DNA of 64,000 nt. It comes from Eulemur rufifrons. Lineage: Eukaryota > Chordata > Mammalia > Primates > Lemuridae. Location of the stretch: the NCBI RefSeq assembly GCF_041146395.1, contig NC_090984.1:78875114-78939113 (forward strand). The letters run 5' to 3'. The notes under the pieces were generated by a model. That model saw only the letters and a list, made by a program, of their open reading frames with translations, searched no databases and was not told the DNA's origin. Made by a program: the position numbers and the translations under genes. Below, one piece after another: positions 1 to 12,165 of this stretch (position 1 is the first letter of the stretch; each line of letters starts with the position of its first letter).

Positions 1-655
1 TTCAATAAAATAAATCTTCCAATAAAAAAGTCCTGGGATAGATGGTTCCACAGCTGAATTTTATCAGATCTACAAAGAATTGGTATACATACTGCAGAAA
101 TTATTTCATAATATTGAGAAGGAAGGAATCTTCCCGAATACATTCTATGAAGTTTGTATCACCTTGATAGCAAAGTCAAGAAAGGACACAACAACAATAA
201 CAACAACCACAACAAAAAGAAAACTATAGACCAATATCTTTTATGAATATAGATGAAAAAATCCTCAATAAAATCTAGCAAACTGAATTCAACTGCACAT
301 TAAAAAAATAATCCACCACAATCAAGTGGGCTTCTTCCCACGGATGCAAGGATGCTTCAACATAGGTAAATCCATAAATGTGATTCACCACATAAACAGA
401 AACAAAACAAAGATCATATGATCATCTCAATAGATGAAGAAAAAGCATTTGTAAAAATTCAGCATCCTTTTATGATAAAAACTCTTAACAAAATAGGCAT
501 AGATGAAACATATCTCAAAATTATAAAAGTCATATATGACAAACCTACAGCTAGCATCATATTGAATAGGGAAAAGTTAAAAGCATTTTTACTCAGAACT
601 GGAACAAGACAGGATGCTCACTTCCCAACAATATGGTTTGAAAATTGTCTCGAAA
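1..655 (+). mobile_element. L1 fragment, ORF2 reverse-transcriptase region, cut by the window edge
   Basis: Translation in shifting plus-strand frames gives the L1 ORF2 pre-palm and palm region: KSPGIDG-like and AEFYQ-like words in the first 80 bases, then an intact stretch at 418-660 containing [19 protein letters not shown] and VIYDKPTA. Stops and frameshifts make it non-functional. The element starts left of the window and ends abruptly near 655 with no 3' UTR or poly(A), so it is a truncated internal fragment. It lies opposite to the MDGA2 transcript. Confidence 0.9.
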
Positions 656-1289
656 AGTAAAGACCAGCCTTCTATTCCCTTCTCAATTTTTCAATCATTT
701 TGAATACAGAACGAATTTTAATGATACCAGTTTTTCCTCTATGTCTATTTTATTTATTGTATAGTATTAATTGCTTTCTGAAATTATTCTGTATCATTTT
801 TTTCTACTCTCTACCATATCATAAGCTCTATGAGATCATGGACTTTTTCTGTCTGGTTCACTTCTTATCCCATGTGCATATAATGGTATATAACATCCAA
901 TTACAAAAGAAGAATCAAAGAACATTATGGCTTTTGTGAATTATTTACAGGAGTGTGTGTCATATTTTATTGTTTTTTTAATAGATCATATCTACACAAG
1001 GGTATGTATTTAATAATTTATTCATTAACTCATTTAGTCACTCATGAAATATTTACTGAGCCTCTTTGAGTTATTTATAAATGCTTTCATTATTTAAAAT
1101 AAATGGTACAACTTCATAATTAAATTTTTGCCATTATTCTTTTAGTATTCTAGAAGTAAAATTAAAAAGTAGACCTTTCTTGGGTTATATTTTCAGAAGA
1201 AAAGCAAATGGTAATATCAACATATTCAGTCAAATATTACTGACCAGAAAGACAGAACTTGTTAGTAATTTGAGCTCCTTACAAGTGTC
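656..1289. other. Unannotated AT-rich intron sequence
   Basis: No gene is visible. A short stretch near 1,020-1,075 (tcattaactcatttagtcac) resembles the common old mammalian repeat that reads like 'caacaaatatttattgagc', but it is too short to name. Confidence 0.5.
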
Positions 1290-1475
1290 TGGTTCTTTCA
1301 TTTCTTGCAGGTACTTGGACTATAGCACTTGCATGCCCTGTTGACCTCAGATCAAGTCATAGGGCTTACTGCGGTGCAGAAAATATGAGTAAGAGTGATA
1401 CATGCTCCTTCAAATGGAAGATTTAAGAGCTAGCTGGTGCATGCTCTAACACGCTCCCTCCGAAATATAACTGAT
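1290..1475 (+). repeat. MLT1-type LTR remnant (MaLR)
   Basis: The order of words (acttggactatagcacttg, then agtaagagtgatacatgctcc, then atttaagagctagctgg) follows the middle of an MLT1 LTR in plus orientation. Both ends are missing. The subfamily cannot be assigned. Confidence 0.5.
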
Positions 1476-1564
1476 ATCGTAAAGATCATTTTATATCTAT
1501 ATTTAGGTCATTAAATATGAAATGTTTGATTCTGAATCAAAAGTTTAGTTTATTATATCTCAAT

Positions 1565-2690
1565 AAGAAGCAGTGCAATTAATCAAAGTATGTGCCTAAA
1601 CTAGTGACACAGTTTGCCATATTAACAGTAGCTTAACAGCAAAGAAGCCTGAAGAGCCAGTGGCTATAAAATCACAAAAGGTGTTTTTCACAGCTCTTGA
1701 GAATCAAATAATTTTCCTTGCAAGAAGTGGCCCAAAGCCTGAAAGAAGTGGTAGTTAGTCTGTGCAAGGTCTGGTGAACACAGTGAATGACAGAATTTTC
1801 AAGTCCAGCCTCTGTAGTTTAAGCAGCATTGTTTGTACAGCATGTGGTCTTACAAGAGGATTGGCCTGTCTCTATTGACCAATCTTGGCTGCTTAATTTC
1901 AAGCAACCTCATTATTTCATCCAATTGATTGCCACAGACATCTGCTATAATTGACCAGGTTTCATGAAGCTGTAGTGGACGATACCAGCACTGGATCACC
2001 AAACAGACACCATTAGCTTCTTTTTGATGAATATTCAGTTTTGGACTGTGTTTCAGCACTTCATCTTTATCCAACCATTGTGCCAAACACTGTGATTGTC
2101 AAAAATCATCCATTTTCATCACGTGTATATCACACATACAATATGGTGTATAAATTGTTCACCTTTATGTTGTGACAGCAAAGAAAGGTAAGCTTTGAGA
2201 GAATTTCTCTTCTGACGCTCATTTAATTCATGTGTAACCCATCTATCCAGCTTCATTACCTTGCCAATTTGTTTCAAACAAATATTGTTGGAACAATAAT
2301 GTCAAAACTTGCTCTGCTAATTCAGGTATAGGTTGAGATGAATTCACTTCCACTACAGCTTTCAGCTCATCATTATCCACATTGGTCTCAGGTCATCCAC
2401 ATGGCTTATTTTCAAGATTAAAATCACCACAGCAGAACTTCTCAAACCATTGACATACTGTGCATTCGTTAGCCACATCCTTCTCAAACACTTTGTTGAT
2501 ATTTCAAGCTGTCTGTGCTGCATTGGTTCCATGATGAAACTCATACTCAAAAATAACACAAATTTTTTACTTATCCATGATTTCAAAAAAATTGCTCTAA
2601 AAAAATTTAAAGGATAATCACAAGGCAAAATGTGTGTTTGAAAGAATGAGAATGTACCTTCACAATAAAAAAAAAACAAAACAAGAAGTG
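1565..2690 (-). pseudogene. Decayed mariner transposase (Hsmar1/SETMAR-like)
   Basis: Read on the minus strand from about 2,690 to 1,565 the sequence follows a mariner transposase from near its N-terminus to its C-terminus. Recognisable pieces in order: the HTH region (CTVCQWFEKFCCGD-like), VDNDELKAVVEV, LKQIGKVMKLDRWV and HELNERQ. The longest open part (1,850-2,086) contains AQWLDKDE, KHSPKLNIHQK, QLDEIM and LVNRDRPILL, followed by a broken DNARPH motif and an FDSQ/ATG-type C-terminus. At least several stops and frameshifts interrupt it, and the first catalytic Asp region (CDEKW in the family) is unrecognisable. The resemblance to the transposase half of primate SETMAR is clear but partial, so this looks like a relative of Hsmar1 (cecropia-type) rather than a copy of the gene. 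Terminal inverted repeats were not identified, so the element borders are open. It cannot encode an active enzyme. Confidence 0.85.
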
Positions 2691-2694
2691 TCAA

Positions 2695-3538
2695 AATGAA
2701 ATGTCAGAGATATCAACTGTCAAACTCAGTACTTAAGGAAATCGATAAGCCACACATAATAATCTAATACATAGAAGCATTTAATCCCAATGTCGGTGGG
2801 ATACTAAGACATTTCCTAATATGAGGAAAGGATAATATCAAAATTAGAGGGGAGATAATGCAAAGGAAACAAATTACTTCTAAAGTGAAACTAATCTTTT
2901 TAAAAATTCTTCCAGGTTTTTTTTCCCCCCAATTTAGGACCAAACACACAGTACCTTCTATCATAGCATAAGTACATATATATTCAAAATCAGCTTCTTT
3001 AAGCAAAGAATCTGCTTATTAACTATATTAACTTATTAACTATAAAAACTTATTAACTATAAAAAATTACCTATGAATTTTGTATAATTTTTCTAAGACA
3101 CGTTACCTCTGAAGGATAAAATTTCAACTTATGATCTACAGAACATAAAACAAAAGAATTGCATGGATACATTAGTACCTTACAGTTATTTTTATATTTA
3201 ACACAAAGCTTCTTTCAGATTTTCTTTTTAAATGTTATCATTTTATATTTCCTTGAAAATATTCCATTAAACATGTGCATAGCATCCCTCTCAATAACAG
3301 TTCATTTCTGTTATAATATAAACAATCATACTCAAGCATATGTTCTTATAGAAATGAGACAAATATTGAATGTTTTGACACAAGATTTTCTAAAGACGAC
3401 AAGCACATAAGTAATGAACATAGTCTCCATCCCTCCCTTTTTTCTCCCTCCCTTTCCACAGACTTTGTTCAATCATGAAATCCTCCAGATTTGCCATATA
3501 TATTTCTCTTCAATTCCCAATGCAGTATCACTGATTCA
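2695..3538. other. AT-rich intron stretch, no gene
   Basis: Apart from the small tandem repeat at 3,015-3,065 I recognise nothing. Open frames here are short, lysine/phenylalanine-rich and unlike any family. Confidence 0.5.
3015..3065 (+). repeat. Minisatellite, 3 x 17 bp
   Basis: Three consecutive 17-bp units begin at 3,015, 3,032 and 3,049. Each starts cttattaactata; the first unit ends ttaa and the other two, which are identical, end aaaa. Confidence 0.9.
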
Positions 3539-3539
3539 G

Positions 3540-4170
3540 GTCGTTTTATTTCATTTGAAGTAAAACAACAGCTTTTACTCTATGCTTGCCCTCCATTAAC
3601 TTTGTACGGCAATAGTGATTAGTTGACTCCCCTGTTTTGACTCTGTCAGTGTCTCTCCACTTCTCAATGTAAAGTTCAACTTCTTTGGAACATACCATAT
3701 GGCGCTTCACAGTATTTTGTCCCTCATATCTCTAGCTTGATCTCTTTCCTTATCTCTTGAACTGTGGTCCAGATGGACTGCAATATTTTCAGTTTTTCAA
3801 AATCACCATGCAGACTTCACGACCCCATCCATGTCCCTTGGTCTGGGTAACTTCTACTCATCCCTCGGGGAGCAGCTTGCTATGAGTTCCTTTGTTGGTA
3901 TTCTCTACCTCCAAAGTTATCTTAGATTCTTCTCCAGTGTTTTCCCACAATACCTTATATCCACAACTATTATGATACCTATCATACTGGAATGTAATGG
4001 TCTGCTTGGCTATCTATCTCCTCATACCTTTTAAATTTTCTAAAAACAAGTACCCTCCTCCCATCCACCCACCCCCAATCCCTTTATCAACTCAAGTCGT
4101 TTGGCAGAGTCTTTGACATAATCTGAGTTCAGCACATATTTTGTTGATTACATGAACTAATTCTTGTTTT
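3540..4170 (+). repeat. L2 LINE fragment (3' part)
   Basis: The plus strand shows the L2 3'-end style: a pyrimidine-rich stretch with ctccacttctc and cctcatatct, then a run equivalent to 'ccacaata..cttat', 'ctggaatgtaa', and finally gtctttgacataatc and agcacatattttgttga, which stand for the L2 'gcctggcacatagtagg..tgttgaatgaa' ending. It is diverged but the word order is right. The open frame at 3,831-4,034 is incidental. Confidence 0.65.
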
Positions 4171-4464
4171 TTATTCATAATTTCTTTATAAATTGATATT
4201 AAATACAGAATATAGAATTAAACATTCATTTAAAATAAAGCCCAATCCCATAGTCTAGTCTTATTTGTTCGAGGCAAGGGAAAACCCCTATTCCTATGTT
4301 GTTATTTTTAATTTATAATTTGATTTATCTGTAGAGGTAAGAGTCAAAAGCTGAGTAGACATATAAAGCTTTTCATGACAGAGCTCTGACCTGCCTATCC
4401 AACCATATCTCAAACCAAACCTTATCACTTTACATTCCAATTATTCACAGAAATTACAGAGTCT

Positions 4465-4640
4465 TGCAGCAGTGCAGTATAGAGATTAAGAGGAGAGCTT
4501 TTAGAATTAGGCAAACAAGGTTAATAATCCAGTTTCCCAATAGTCTCACTCTGCAGAACATGAGTACATAGCTTAACTTTCTTAAGATTATTTTCTTACC
4601 TGAACAAGAAAGCTAATACCGATTTCACAGAGTTTTTTGG
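4465..4640 (+). repeat. MIR SINE, plus strand, diverged
   Basis: Words in MIR order: agtgcagtatagagattaag, gaattaggcaaacaaggtt, aatccagtttccc, cttaactttcttaag, then ttcttacctgaacaagaaa in place of the MIR 'tcctcatctgtaaaatggg'. It is tRNA-derived and ancient. Confidence 0.65.
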
Positions 4641-5117
4641 TATTTAGTATTATATTGGAATATTTTCCTAGTTTTTAGTTTTATTTCTTTCCAAACCAAA
4701 TAATTGTTTTAATTTTTGCTCATGTATCATTGAGAAAAAAGCAAAGACTGAGATATTAATAGTGTACCATAATCGAATGATTTATAAAATAACAAATTGA
4801 GGGAAAAATATCCAGAAACAGAAAAGTCTTATACAAAATATATACATTGTGGGTGGAAAACCAGATATATCCTCAAATGTAGAAAATATTAAAGGAATAA
4901 AAATATAATAGTTAACTATGTGGACATATATTTATAAACACAATAGTATATAAATTTACATTAACATATTAATAACTGAAGCTGATACCAAAATCTCAAC
5001 AAGCAATAACTGCAAGAGAATTTTTTTAAAAAATTATTATATCTACCATTAAAAAAAGAAGAAAAAGGTAATGAAAAAGGCACAAGACTCAGATGGAATT
5101 CATCTGAATTACATTTG
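4641..5117. other. AT-rich intron stretch, nothing recognised
   Basis: Low-complexity AT-rich sequence without exon-like or repeat-like structure that I can name. Confidence 0.5.
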
Positions 5118-5285
5118 TCAGACTCCAAGCAAGACAGATGGCTTGGATTCAAATCCCAGCTTCATCTTTTACTTAGCTCTGTGATCTTGAGTGAATTATT
5201 TAACACTTTGGTTTCTTCATATGTAAGATTGAATAACAGTATCTATTTCATTGTGTTATTTAATAATTACATAAGGTAATATATA
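5118..5285 (+). repeat. MIR SINE, plus strand
   Basis: A clear MIR: cttggattcaaatcccagct (tRNA-derived B-box area), tagctctgtgatcttgagtg, atttaacactttggtttcttc, then a tgtaa..gaataacagta core and tattt..attacataaggtaat ending. Confidence 0.85.
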
Positions 5286-6087
5286 CAAATCACCCATAAT
5301 ATGTCAGACTGTATGATATATATACTTTAACATAGCTATTAAAAATTGGGAATGCCTTATGATATTCCAAATATTACCTTCAAATTTCTACCCAACTTCT
5401 TGCTTCTATCTTTTAATAAATGGTTTCCAAAAGTTGAAGTACACTAAAGCAACTTAAACACTGTATGCTCTTTTACATTTCTTCTTTGAACTTTTTAAAA
5501 CAGAGAATAGAAGCTTAGAAAACATAGCAATCTATTATCAAATATTTGTACTGCGGTAGTTACGTAATTTTATTGAAATCTCTCATGTTCAATATTTATT
5601 ACTCAAAGATTGCTTCAGCCATTTTAGGTAAATATTTTAACTGCTGAAAAGTTATCAGGTTTTTCATATAAAAATAGTGTAAAAATACAGATGACTCCAC
5701 ACTTCAAGATAACTTAAGAAATCTAAAGAAATACACTTGAAAATCATAAGGCTAAACTAGTAGTAATTTATAATTAAAAATTAAAAGAAGGAATTGAAAA
5801 TGATTATAAATTCGAGACAACTCAGACAAGAATCATTCATTCTTTTTTAATCTATCTATCTCTATATCTTTTTTATTTCCACTTCGGACTTGTAACAATG
5901 TTTTGATACTTCACACTACATAGTAGTCATCCTCCGTAGTAAAGCATTGAATTAGTCACCAGAATACTACCAAATGTAAATTTTAGTTTACATTTATCAC
6001 AATTAAGTAACTTTTCATACCTCCTTACTAGGTTTCTTATAAATAACCTTAGAAATATCTAAAAAGATAAGCCTAAAGAACTGTGCA
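5286..6087. other. AT-rich intron stretch, no gene
   Basis: Nothing with exon-like or repeat-like order was recognised before the transposon that starts at 6,090. Confidence 0.5.
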
Positions 6088-6089
6088 TA

Positions 6090-6670
6090 CAGTAAGTCTT
6101 CACTTAATGTCGTTGATAGGTTCTTAGAAACTGCAACTTTAAGCAAAACGACATATAACACAACCAATTTTACACTATGCTAATTGATATAAATAAGAGT
6201 TAAGTTGTAACAGCATATTTCTGTCACAAATACATCACCAAATTTCTAAATGAACATGTCTAATATTAAACATAGAAATAAATGTGAGCTATACATACAT
6301 TTCATAAAGAATAATAAAAACAAGTAAGATAATTATTTACCCAAAAATTCCAGTTCAGAGTTGTGGGTGGCCAGAACCTATCCCAGCAGCTCAGGGCACA
6401 AGGTGGGAACCAACCCTGGACAGGACGCCGTCACATCCAGGGCACACTCACACACACCCCCACACTCACTCAGTCGAGGACCATTTAGACACACCAATAA
6501 ACTTAATGTGCACATCTTTGTGATGTGGGAGGAAATTGGAGAAAACCCACAGAGAGGAAGAATGTGCAAACTCCATGCAGACAGTGGCTCTGGCTAAGAA
6601 TTGATTTTTTTCTCATCAACATTATAACGAAAGGACCTTAAACAAAATGATATTATTTGAGGACTTGCTG
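6090..6670 (+). mobile_element. Complete non-autonomous Tigger-type DNA transposon (MER44-like)
   Basis: The 581-bp element has matching terminal inverted repeats: the left end cagtaagtcttcacttaatg pairs with the right end, whose complement reads cagcaagtcctcaaataata. It is flanked on both sides by the dinucleotide TA (6,088-6,089 and 6,671-6,672), the target duplication of Tc1/mariner-superfamily elements. The interior contains a GC-richer block (agaacctatcccagcagctc..tgtgatgtgggaggaaattgg) that I associate with the MER44/Tigger7 group. No transposase frame is present, so it would have depended on an autonomous Tigger. The two overlapping open frames near 6,361-6,597 are chance products of the GC-rich block. 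Confidence 0.85.
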
Positions 6671-7012
6671 TACCTTGCTCAGAGGAGTAAAGAAAATATT
6701 TGCATTTGAATTAGTCCTCAGTCCGCTACATAAATTTTAAAACTTGATATTTTAATAATCACTTATCTTGGAAATGCATAATCAGGAGATGTATTTCTGG
6801 TAAGAACTCAATAATCACCCATGATAACATGCAAATTTTCATTCCATAAATGGTTATTGGACACCATATGGCAAGTATGTGGTTAAAATGGTATTTATAG
6901 TACTATTTTTCATATTGAAATCATATAACAATGTTAGCATATGAATGAAAAAAACAAAAGAGGAAACTGAGATCTGATCTCAGTCTCTTTAGGATAGTAT
7001 AACAAAATCAAA

Positions 7013-7190
7013 CAGTGGTTCTCAAAATGTAGCTCCAGACCAGCTATATCAGCAGCACACAGGAAGGTGTTAAAAATACAGGGGCCCAACACAGATCCAC
7101 TAAATCAGAAACTCTGGAGGTAGGGCCCAGCAACTGTTTTATCAAGCCCTATAGGTGATTGTAATGCACACTCAAGCTTGAGAACCACTG
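7013..7190 (+). mobile_element. MER5A (hAT-Charlie non-autonomous element)
   Basis: Ends are inverted copies (cagtggttctcaaaatg at the left, cttgagaaccactg at the right). Between them lie aaatcagaaactctggaggt and agggcccagcaactg, matching the MER5A consensus read from the opposite strand. Confidence 0.9.
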
Positions 7191-10100
7191 CTATAAGACA
7201 AAGAAAATAGTGTGTTCAATGTATTAATAGACATAGGAAATAAAGTAAAAATTTAAGACCATATATATAAATCAGTATTCAAATAAGCAACTTGCATAAT
7301 GTTGAAGCACACACACAATAACAACTGTTACAAACTCCACACTGGTAGTCTGTTTTAAATTTTGATCTTTTTTCTTTCATTGAAAGTTGTTGAATGAATG
7401 ACTACTTTCCATTGAATGCCACCTTCCTAGTCATCATAAAAGACTGAACATATATTGGTCTATTGGATAGTTTCTTTGATTTGGATCAAAGTTTTAGAAT
7501 TCATAATAACCATGTATTTACAGTCTGCAAAGGAAATAATTTAGACATTTAAGAAGTGTTCTTACATCAAAGGAAATATATCAGTCAGTTCTTCACTTCC
7601 TTAATAAAATATTGATTTAAGTGGACATCCAGGATAACTCAGGTCAATTTAATTGTACTTGTAATCAATTGACCTTGAAATAATAACTCATCTCCAATCT
7701 TTTTTTCTGCCCCTATTATCCTCTTACCTTAATTACCTTAAGTAAAAAAGCAACACCAATTTGTATCTGGCATTTTAAAAATTTAGGATGTTTTTGTCTT
7801 TTAAAATTTTGCCTGAAAGTACAAATGCTAACCCCCACACAGACACATGCACATTAACACACTTTTTTCTTAGTTTCCATGAAAATGTCAGATTTTCTTT
7901 AACTTTCAGTTTTTCTCTTTTTTGTTGGAAATTACATCACTACTGTCTTCAAATGATAAATTTATGTCTCTATATTTTTGCCAACCTCAGCTCTCATGTT
8001 TAATACTTTTGACCTATAAATTTACATATTCAAGAGGAAGTGTTCACGCAAGTTTTAACAGCATATTCCCAAGGGTAACTTTGCTTGTTCTATGCTCCCC
8101 TATCACTCAAACTTAACAAGTCCAAATTTGAGAATATGAGCATACTTACAAACTTATTTCTATCAATAATTTAATACTCCTTTGCTCCGAAAGTCTCTTT
8201 GAGGTTGCTCATTTTCCACTACATTCAGGGTCAAGAAAAAGGATAAATCTAATTATTTTTCCCAAGGAGTATTGCTGAACAGAAAAAAATCTGTACAGAA
8301 GGCCACAGACTCAGAAAAACTCTTCAGAAAATATATGGACTTTTCCAAGACAAGGTACTCTTATTTTATAGAGCCTTCTACATCAATCAAAGATTTATAC
8401 TTCATCCAGGTCTTTCAAATTTACCGTATATTTATCCCTTCTAATGTATAAGATTGTGAAATTAGTTTTTGCAGGGATGAAGCAGATATGGGCAGTGCCC
8501 TTCATGTGGAAGATGGAAATAATTTCACTTTTTACCAACTGGCTTATGGCTTATTTCTTTTCCAGAGCCAAAGAAACCATTTACAAAATGGTTTCTCTAC
8601 ATTTCCCTGTGTCCCTGGCTCCCTTTCTTATCTTTCTACAATTGATGCTTTCCAGAACATTCACTACAGAGAAGGAAGTGAATGGCAATGAATATAAGAT
8701 CACTATCCTTTTCAAATTTTTTTCCTCAAAACTACATCAATATTCAAGCTCTGCCTATTTCAACAGTTTCTTAATTGAATTTCTTTTCCTCTTCCCTTTC
8801 ACTAGTCTAATCTAAATCATTAGTACATATCTCAAACATGTGCCTAACGGTGGTCTCAGTCTCTATTGTAATATTATTCAATACATACTGTATTGTATTA
8901 TCAAATTAAGCTATAGAAAATGCCACTTTATTCACGATTTAAAACAATAAAAAGAATTAAGATTATCTATCAAATCTCTACCTATTTCCCTGGACTGGCA
9001 TAAAATACCCAATTTCAAATGACTTTTCCAAATAGTTCTCCCCCCAAAATCAGTCTAATTGTTCTCAATCAAGCATATATATTATCCAAATTTCATTTGT
9101 GTCTTATCTGACCACTCTCCTTCAGCATCTTTAAACTGTAACATAGTATTAAGCCTTTAATAAGTAACAATAATTATGAATTATTTACTAAAATAACTTC
9201 TAAAATGTTTTAACTGGAAGGAGAAATAAGTAATACTATAGTCACTACTATAAAGATCAAAATTAAATTTATAATAAATTTATCTAATAAATCATACCAA
9301 AATATATATTTATAATTAATGATTTTTGATTACTGATTGTTAGTGGTTATTGTTTAAGAAGAAAGTTTAGGAACAAACCTATGAAACACAGTTTTCATCT
9401 TAGTGATCATGTCTCTTAGCTCATCACCTGGCAGTACTAACTGCTTCCAAACCTGTTTCTATGAAACTCTGGATATATTTCTATTATAGTAACTATTTTA
9501 ACAAGACATTGAGGGTAATACTCCTTCATTTTATAATTCTTGGTAATTACTATTATGATTAATTTACTCAAATTTTTATTGACTGAATGGGTGACCAAAT
9601 GAGTAAGATAATTCTAAGCATTTTAATACATCATGACTTAAAAAGACAGAAAAAGGGACGTTTAAAGTATTTTATTCAGTTAAATATATCCTACTTTCTA
9701 AAGATAAGAATCAAAAAGACATACTCATTTTGCATCTCTATGGTAGAATATAAAAAGAAACCTGTACAAAACTCTAAAATCCTTTATTATTTAAAACTAT
9801 AATTGCATATGTTTTAAATAGAGTCAAATAATGTTTTTATTGTTTGGTATATTTAGATAATTTAGAAAGTTTTGCTTATTTCTTAATTCTTTAGATACCA
9901 GGAAAGCAGACATTCAAATAACCTTTTTCTGTTTCCTGTTAAGCAACAAATGAAGCAAATAATTGAAGCCTAGTGTCTGTCTAAACAGATTAAACAATTG
10001 CTTAGCTGAGCTTAAAAAGTATAACTTTAGGACATTAAGATTTTGAGAAAACTTTTTCCCACAAATTAATTTTTAGCTTCCCATGATATATTTGTTCTTT

Positions 10101-12009
10101 TTTTCAGTTTCTTAAAGCAGTGATTCCCGAATTTCAATGTTTTTTCCTAGATACACTAGAGAAAAATGTGTAAGTCAATACTGAAATTCTGAGACAATGT
10201 TCTTAATCATATTTAAATGTAGACTATAAATTTTAATCAAGAGAGTCAGCTAACATTATCATAACAATGAAAGGAACGCTGGGTTGTTTACCAACTCCAT
10301 CCAGCTGTGGGTTTATTAACACAGCAATGTGTTAATTTTATAATACTATTAAATTTAAGAATAGGTAATAAGGTTCTAACGGTTTCTGGATCAAAAACAA
10401 AGTAGGGTCTTTAGAACTGAATTTGCTAATAGTCTTAAATAATCTAATTTGTTTTCTAGACTTCTTCTAATATAAAAATACTTTGTATAATTGAGGCCAT
10501 GTTTGATATTCAGAGGGGAGATATGTTGTACCAGATAACCTAGTACCAAATATTTTATGGATAGAAAAAATATTTACATCTATAGGTCTAAAATAAAAAG
10601 ATGGCCTAAAATAGTAAGACATTAAAATCATAAGATATGTAACACAAAGTAATAATCCTTTGATGAAAACTTGATATCATAGGCAAGGACATAAACACAA
10701 TTATTAGAAACAAAATCCATGTTTTTAAAAATTTATGTTGCTTAGGCCGTATTACTAACAAAATTTGTTTAAACCATCCAGGTTACGTTGACTATATTCA
10801 AAGGCGCTTTGATTTAGGATTCTGAGGTAGTTTGGGAGATTAAAAAAGCCAAATGCATGTAATATAAAGTCTTCCTTAAAATGATAAGAATTCAAGAGTA
10901 ATTTTTTAAATGCTGGTATCTGATTATGTCCTAAGACAATGTCGATATCTTGATGTTTATACCTGGGGAAGAGGAAATCTAAATTTTCTAAGATAATATA
11001 GAAAAAGAAACCTACTACATTAATATTTTTATTTCCTATTATTAAATAGGTATTTTAAGAACTATTTTTAAGAATTTTATTGTATCTAGAATGCTTTGCC
11101 TTATCATCCTAAATTTTTGTGTATAAGTGGATTTTCAAAGGAAATGTTGCTTATCGAGGCTATTTTGTATGTAAAGATTATTCATGCAAGGGTTGAGTGT
11201 GAAAAATATTGTAGTGGAAAAAGACAGTGTGAATACATGCTCCTGCTTTTCTTATACTCCATCTACAAACAGCACCTTCCTGTTCACATTGGTAGAATAG
11301 TACAAGGCTGTTACTCTGTACTGAAACATCCCTAAAAGATATATCAAAGTTTCTCTCCCATGGGAGATATAACATCTGAGTAAAATTATCCATTAAAATA
11401 GAGTTTCATAAAAAAGCACCTTGGGAAAAAAAGAACATTTATTTATAAATGTAAAAGAATATCCTAACAACTCAGAAGCCCAGAAAAGAATGCTATGGCA
11501 AGTGAAGAGTTAGCTTCCGAAATTGAGCAAGGGAAAGGATTTGTTTTCTGGACCATGGTTTATAACACCAGAAATACATTTTTCTCTAGTGGATAGAATG
11601 CATCTCACAAAACCTGGGAAGAACAGTATTAGCAGCCAACTTACTGATCCGATCGAGAAGGCTTTAAAAGAAGACTTAAAGTGGAAGAGAAAAATATGAA
11701 TCAATAAATTGGATCTTATGGAGGACAATAGGTTTAAAATAAAAATAATACATAGTGAAAAAATGCCTAGAAATTACTCTGTGAAAATCATGGCTGAGAA
11801 TAATGCTTAGGGTTCAGATATGCAGCATACTAAATAAAACTAAAATAACAAAAATATTAGACATATGAAGCTCTTGAAACACACTCTTTTTTTAAATTTT
11901 TATGCAACCCTGGCAGATTAATATAAGAATCGCCACAACTGTTTGTACAAGGAGTACCCTGCACAAGAGTACCTGGCCTGGAGGACAAGTGAGGGAAATA
12001 TTCCACTTC
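7191..12009. other. Long AT-rich intron stretch, no gene recognised
   Basis: I see no exon, RNA gene or well-ordered repeat. Several open frames of 60-120 codons occur (for example 8,444-8,815), but they are Phe/Leu/Ser-rich, lack flanking splice sites in a coherent model and resemble no family, so I read them as chance frames in AT-rich DNA. Confidence 0.5.
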
Positions 12010-12165
12010 ATGCTCCAAGTGCCTGATAGATGTAATCTTCAATTTATAGGCTGAGAAGCCAGGCTTAGATATGTTCAGAAACATACTCAAGGTTATGTAG
12101 CTATAAAATGATGAGGCTAGATTTACTAAAATTAGCAACCAGGCATGTCTGGAATTCATTATTTT
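12010..12165 (-). repeat. MIR SINE, minus strand
   Basis: The reversed MIR order is visible: aatttataggctgagaagcc, aaacatactcaaggttatgt, agctataaaatgatgaggct, then aaccaggcatgtctggaatt, corresponding to 'aagtaacttgcccaaggtcacacagctagtaagtgg..' in the consensus. Confidence 0.7.

Noticed and set aside
418..660. Open frame with reverse-transcriptase words, possible retroelement gene
   Set aside because: It is an internal piece of L1 ORF2, frame-broken on both sides and truncated near 655; not a host or intact mobile gene.
2362..2694. 110-codon minus-strand frame as a novel gene
   Set aside because: It is the mariner transposase N-terminal region read in the wrong register; the correct reading needs frameshifts.
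6361..6597. Two overlapping opposite-strand frames suggesting a gene pair
   Set aside because: Both lie inside the GC-richer interior of the Tigger-type element and have no protein resemblance.
8444..8815. 123-codon open frame, one of the longest in the window
   Set aside because: Phe/Leu/Ser-rich composition, no family resemblance, no coherent splice context, and long chance frames are expected in 64 kb of AT-rich DNA.
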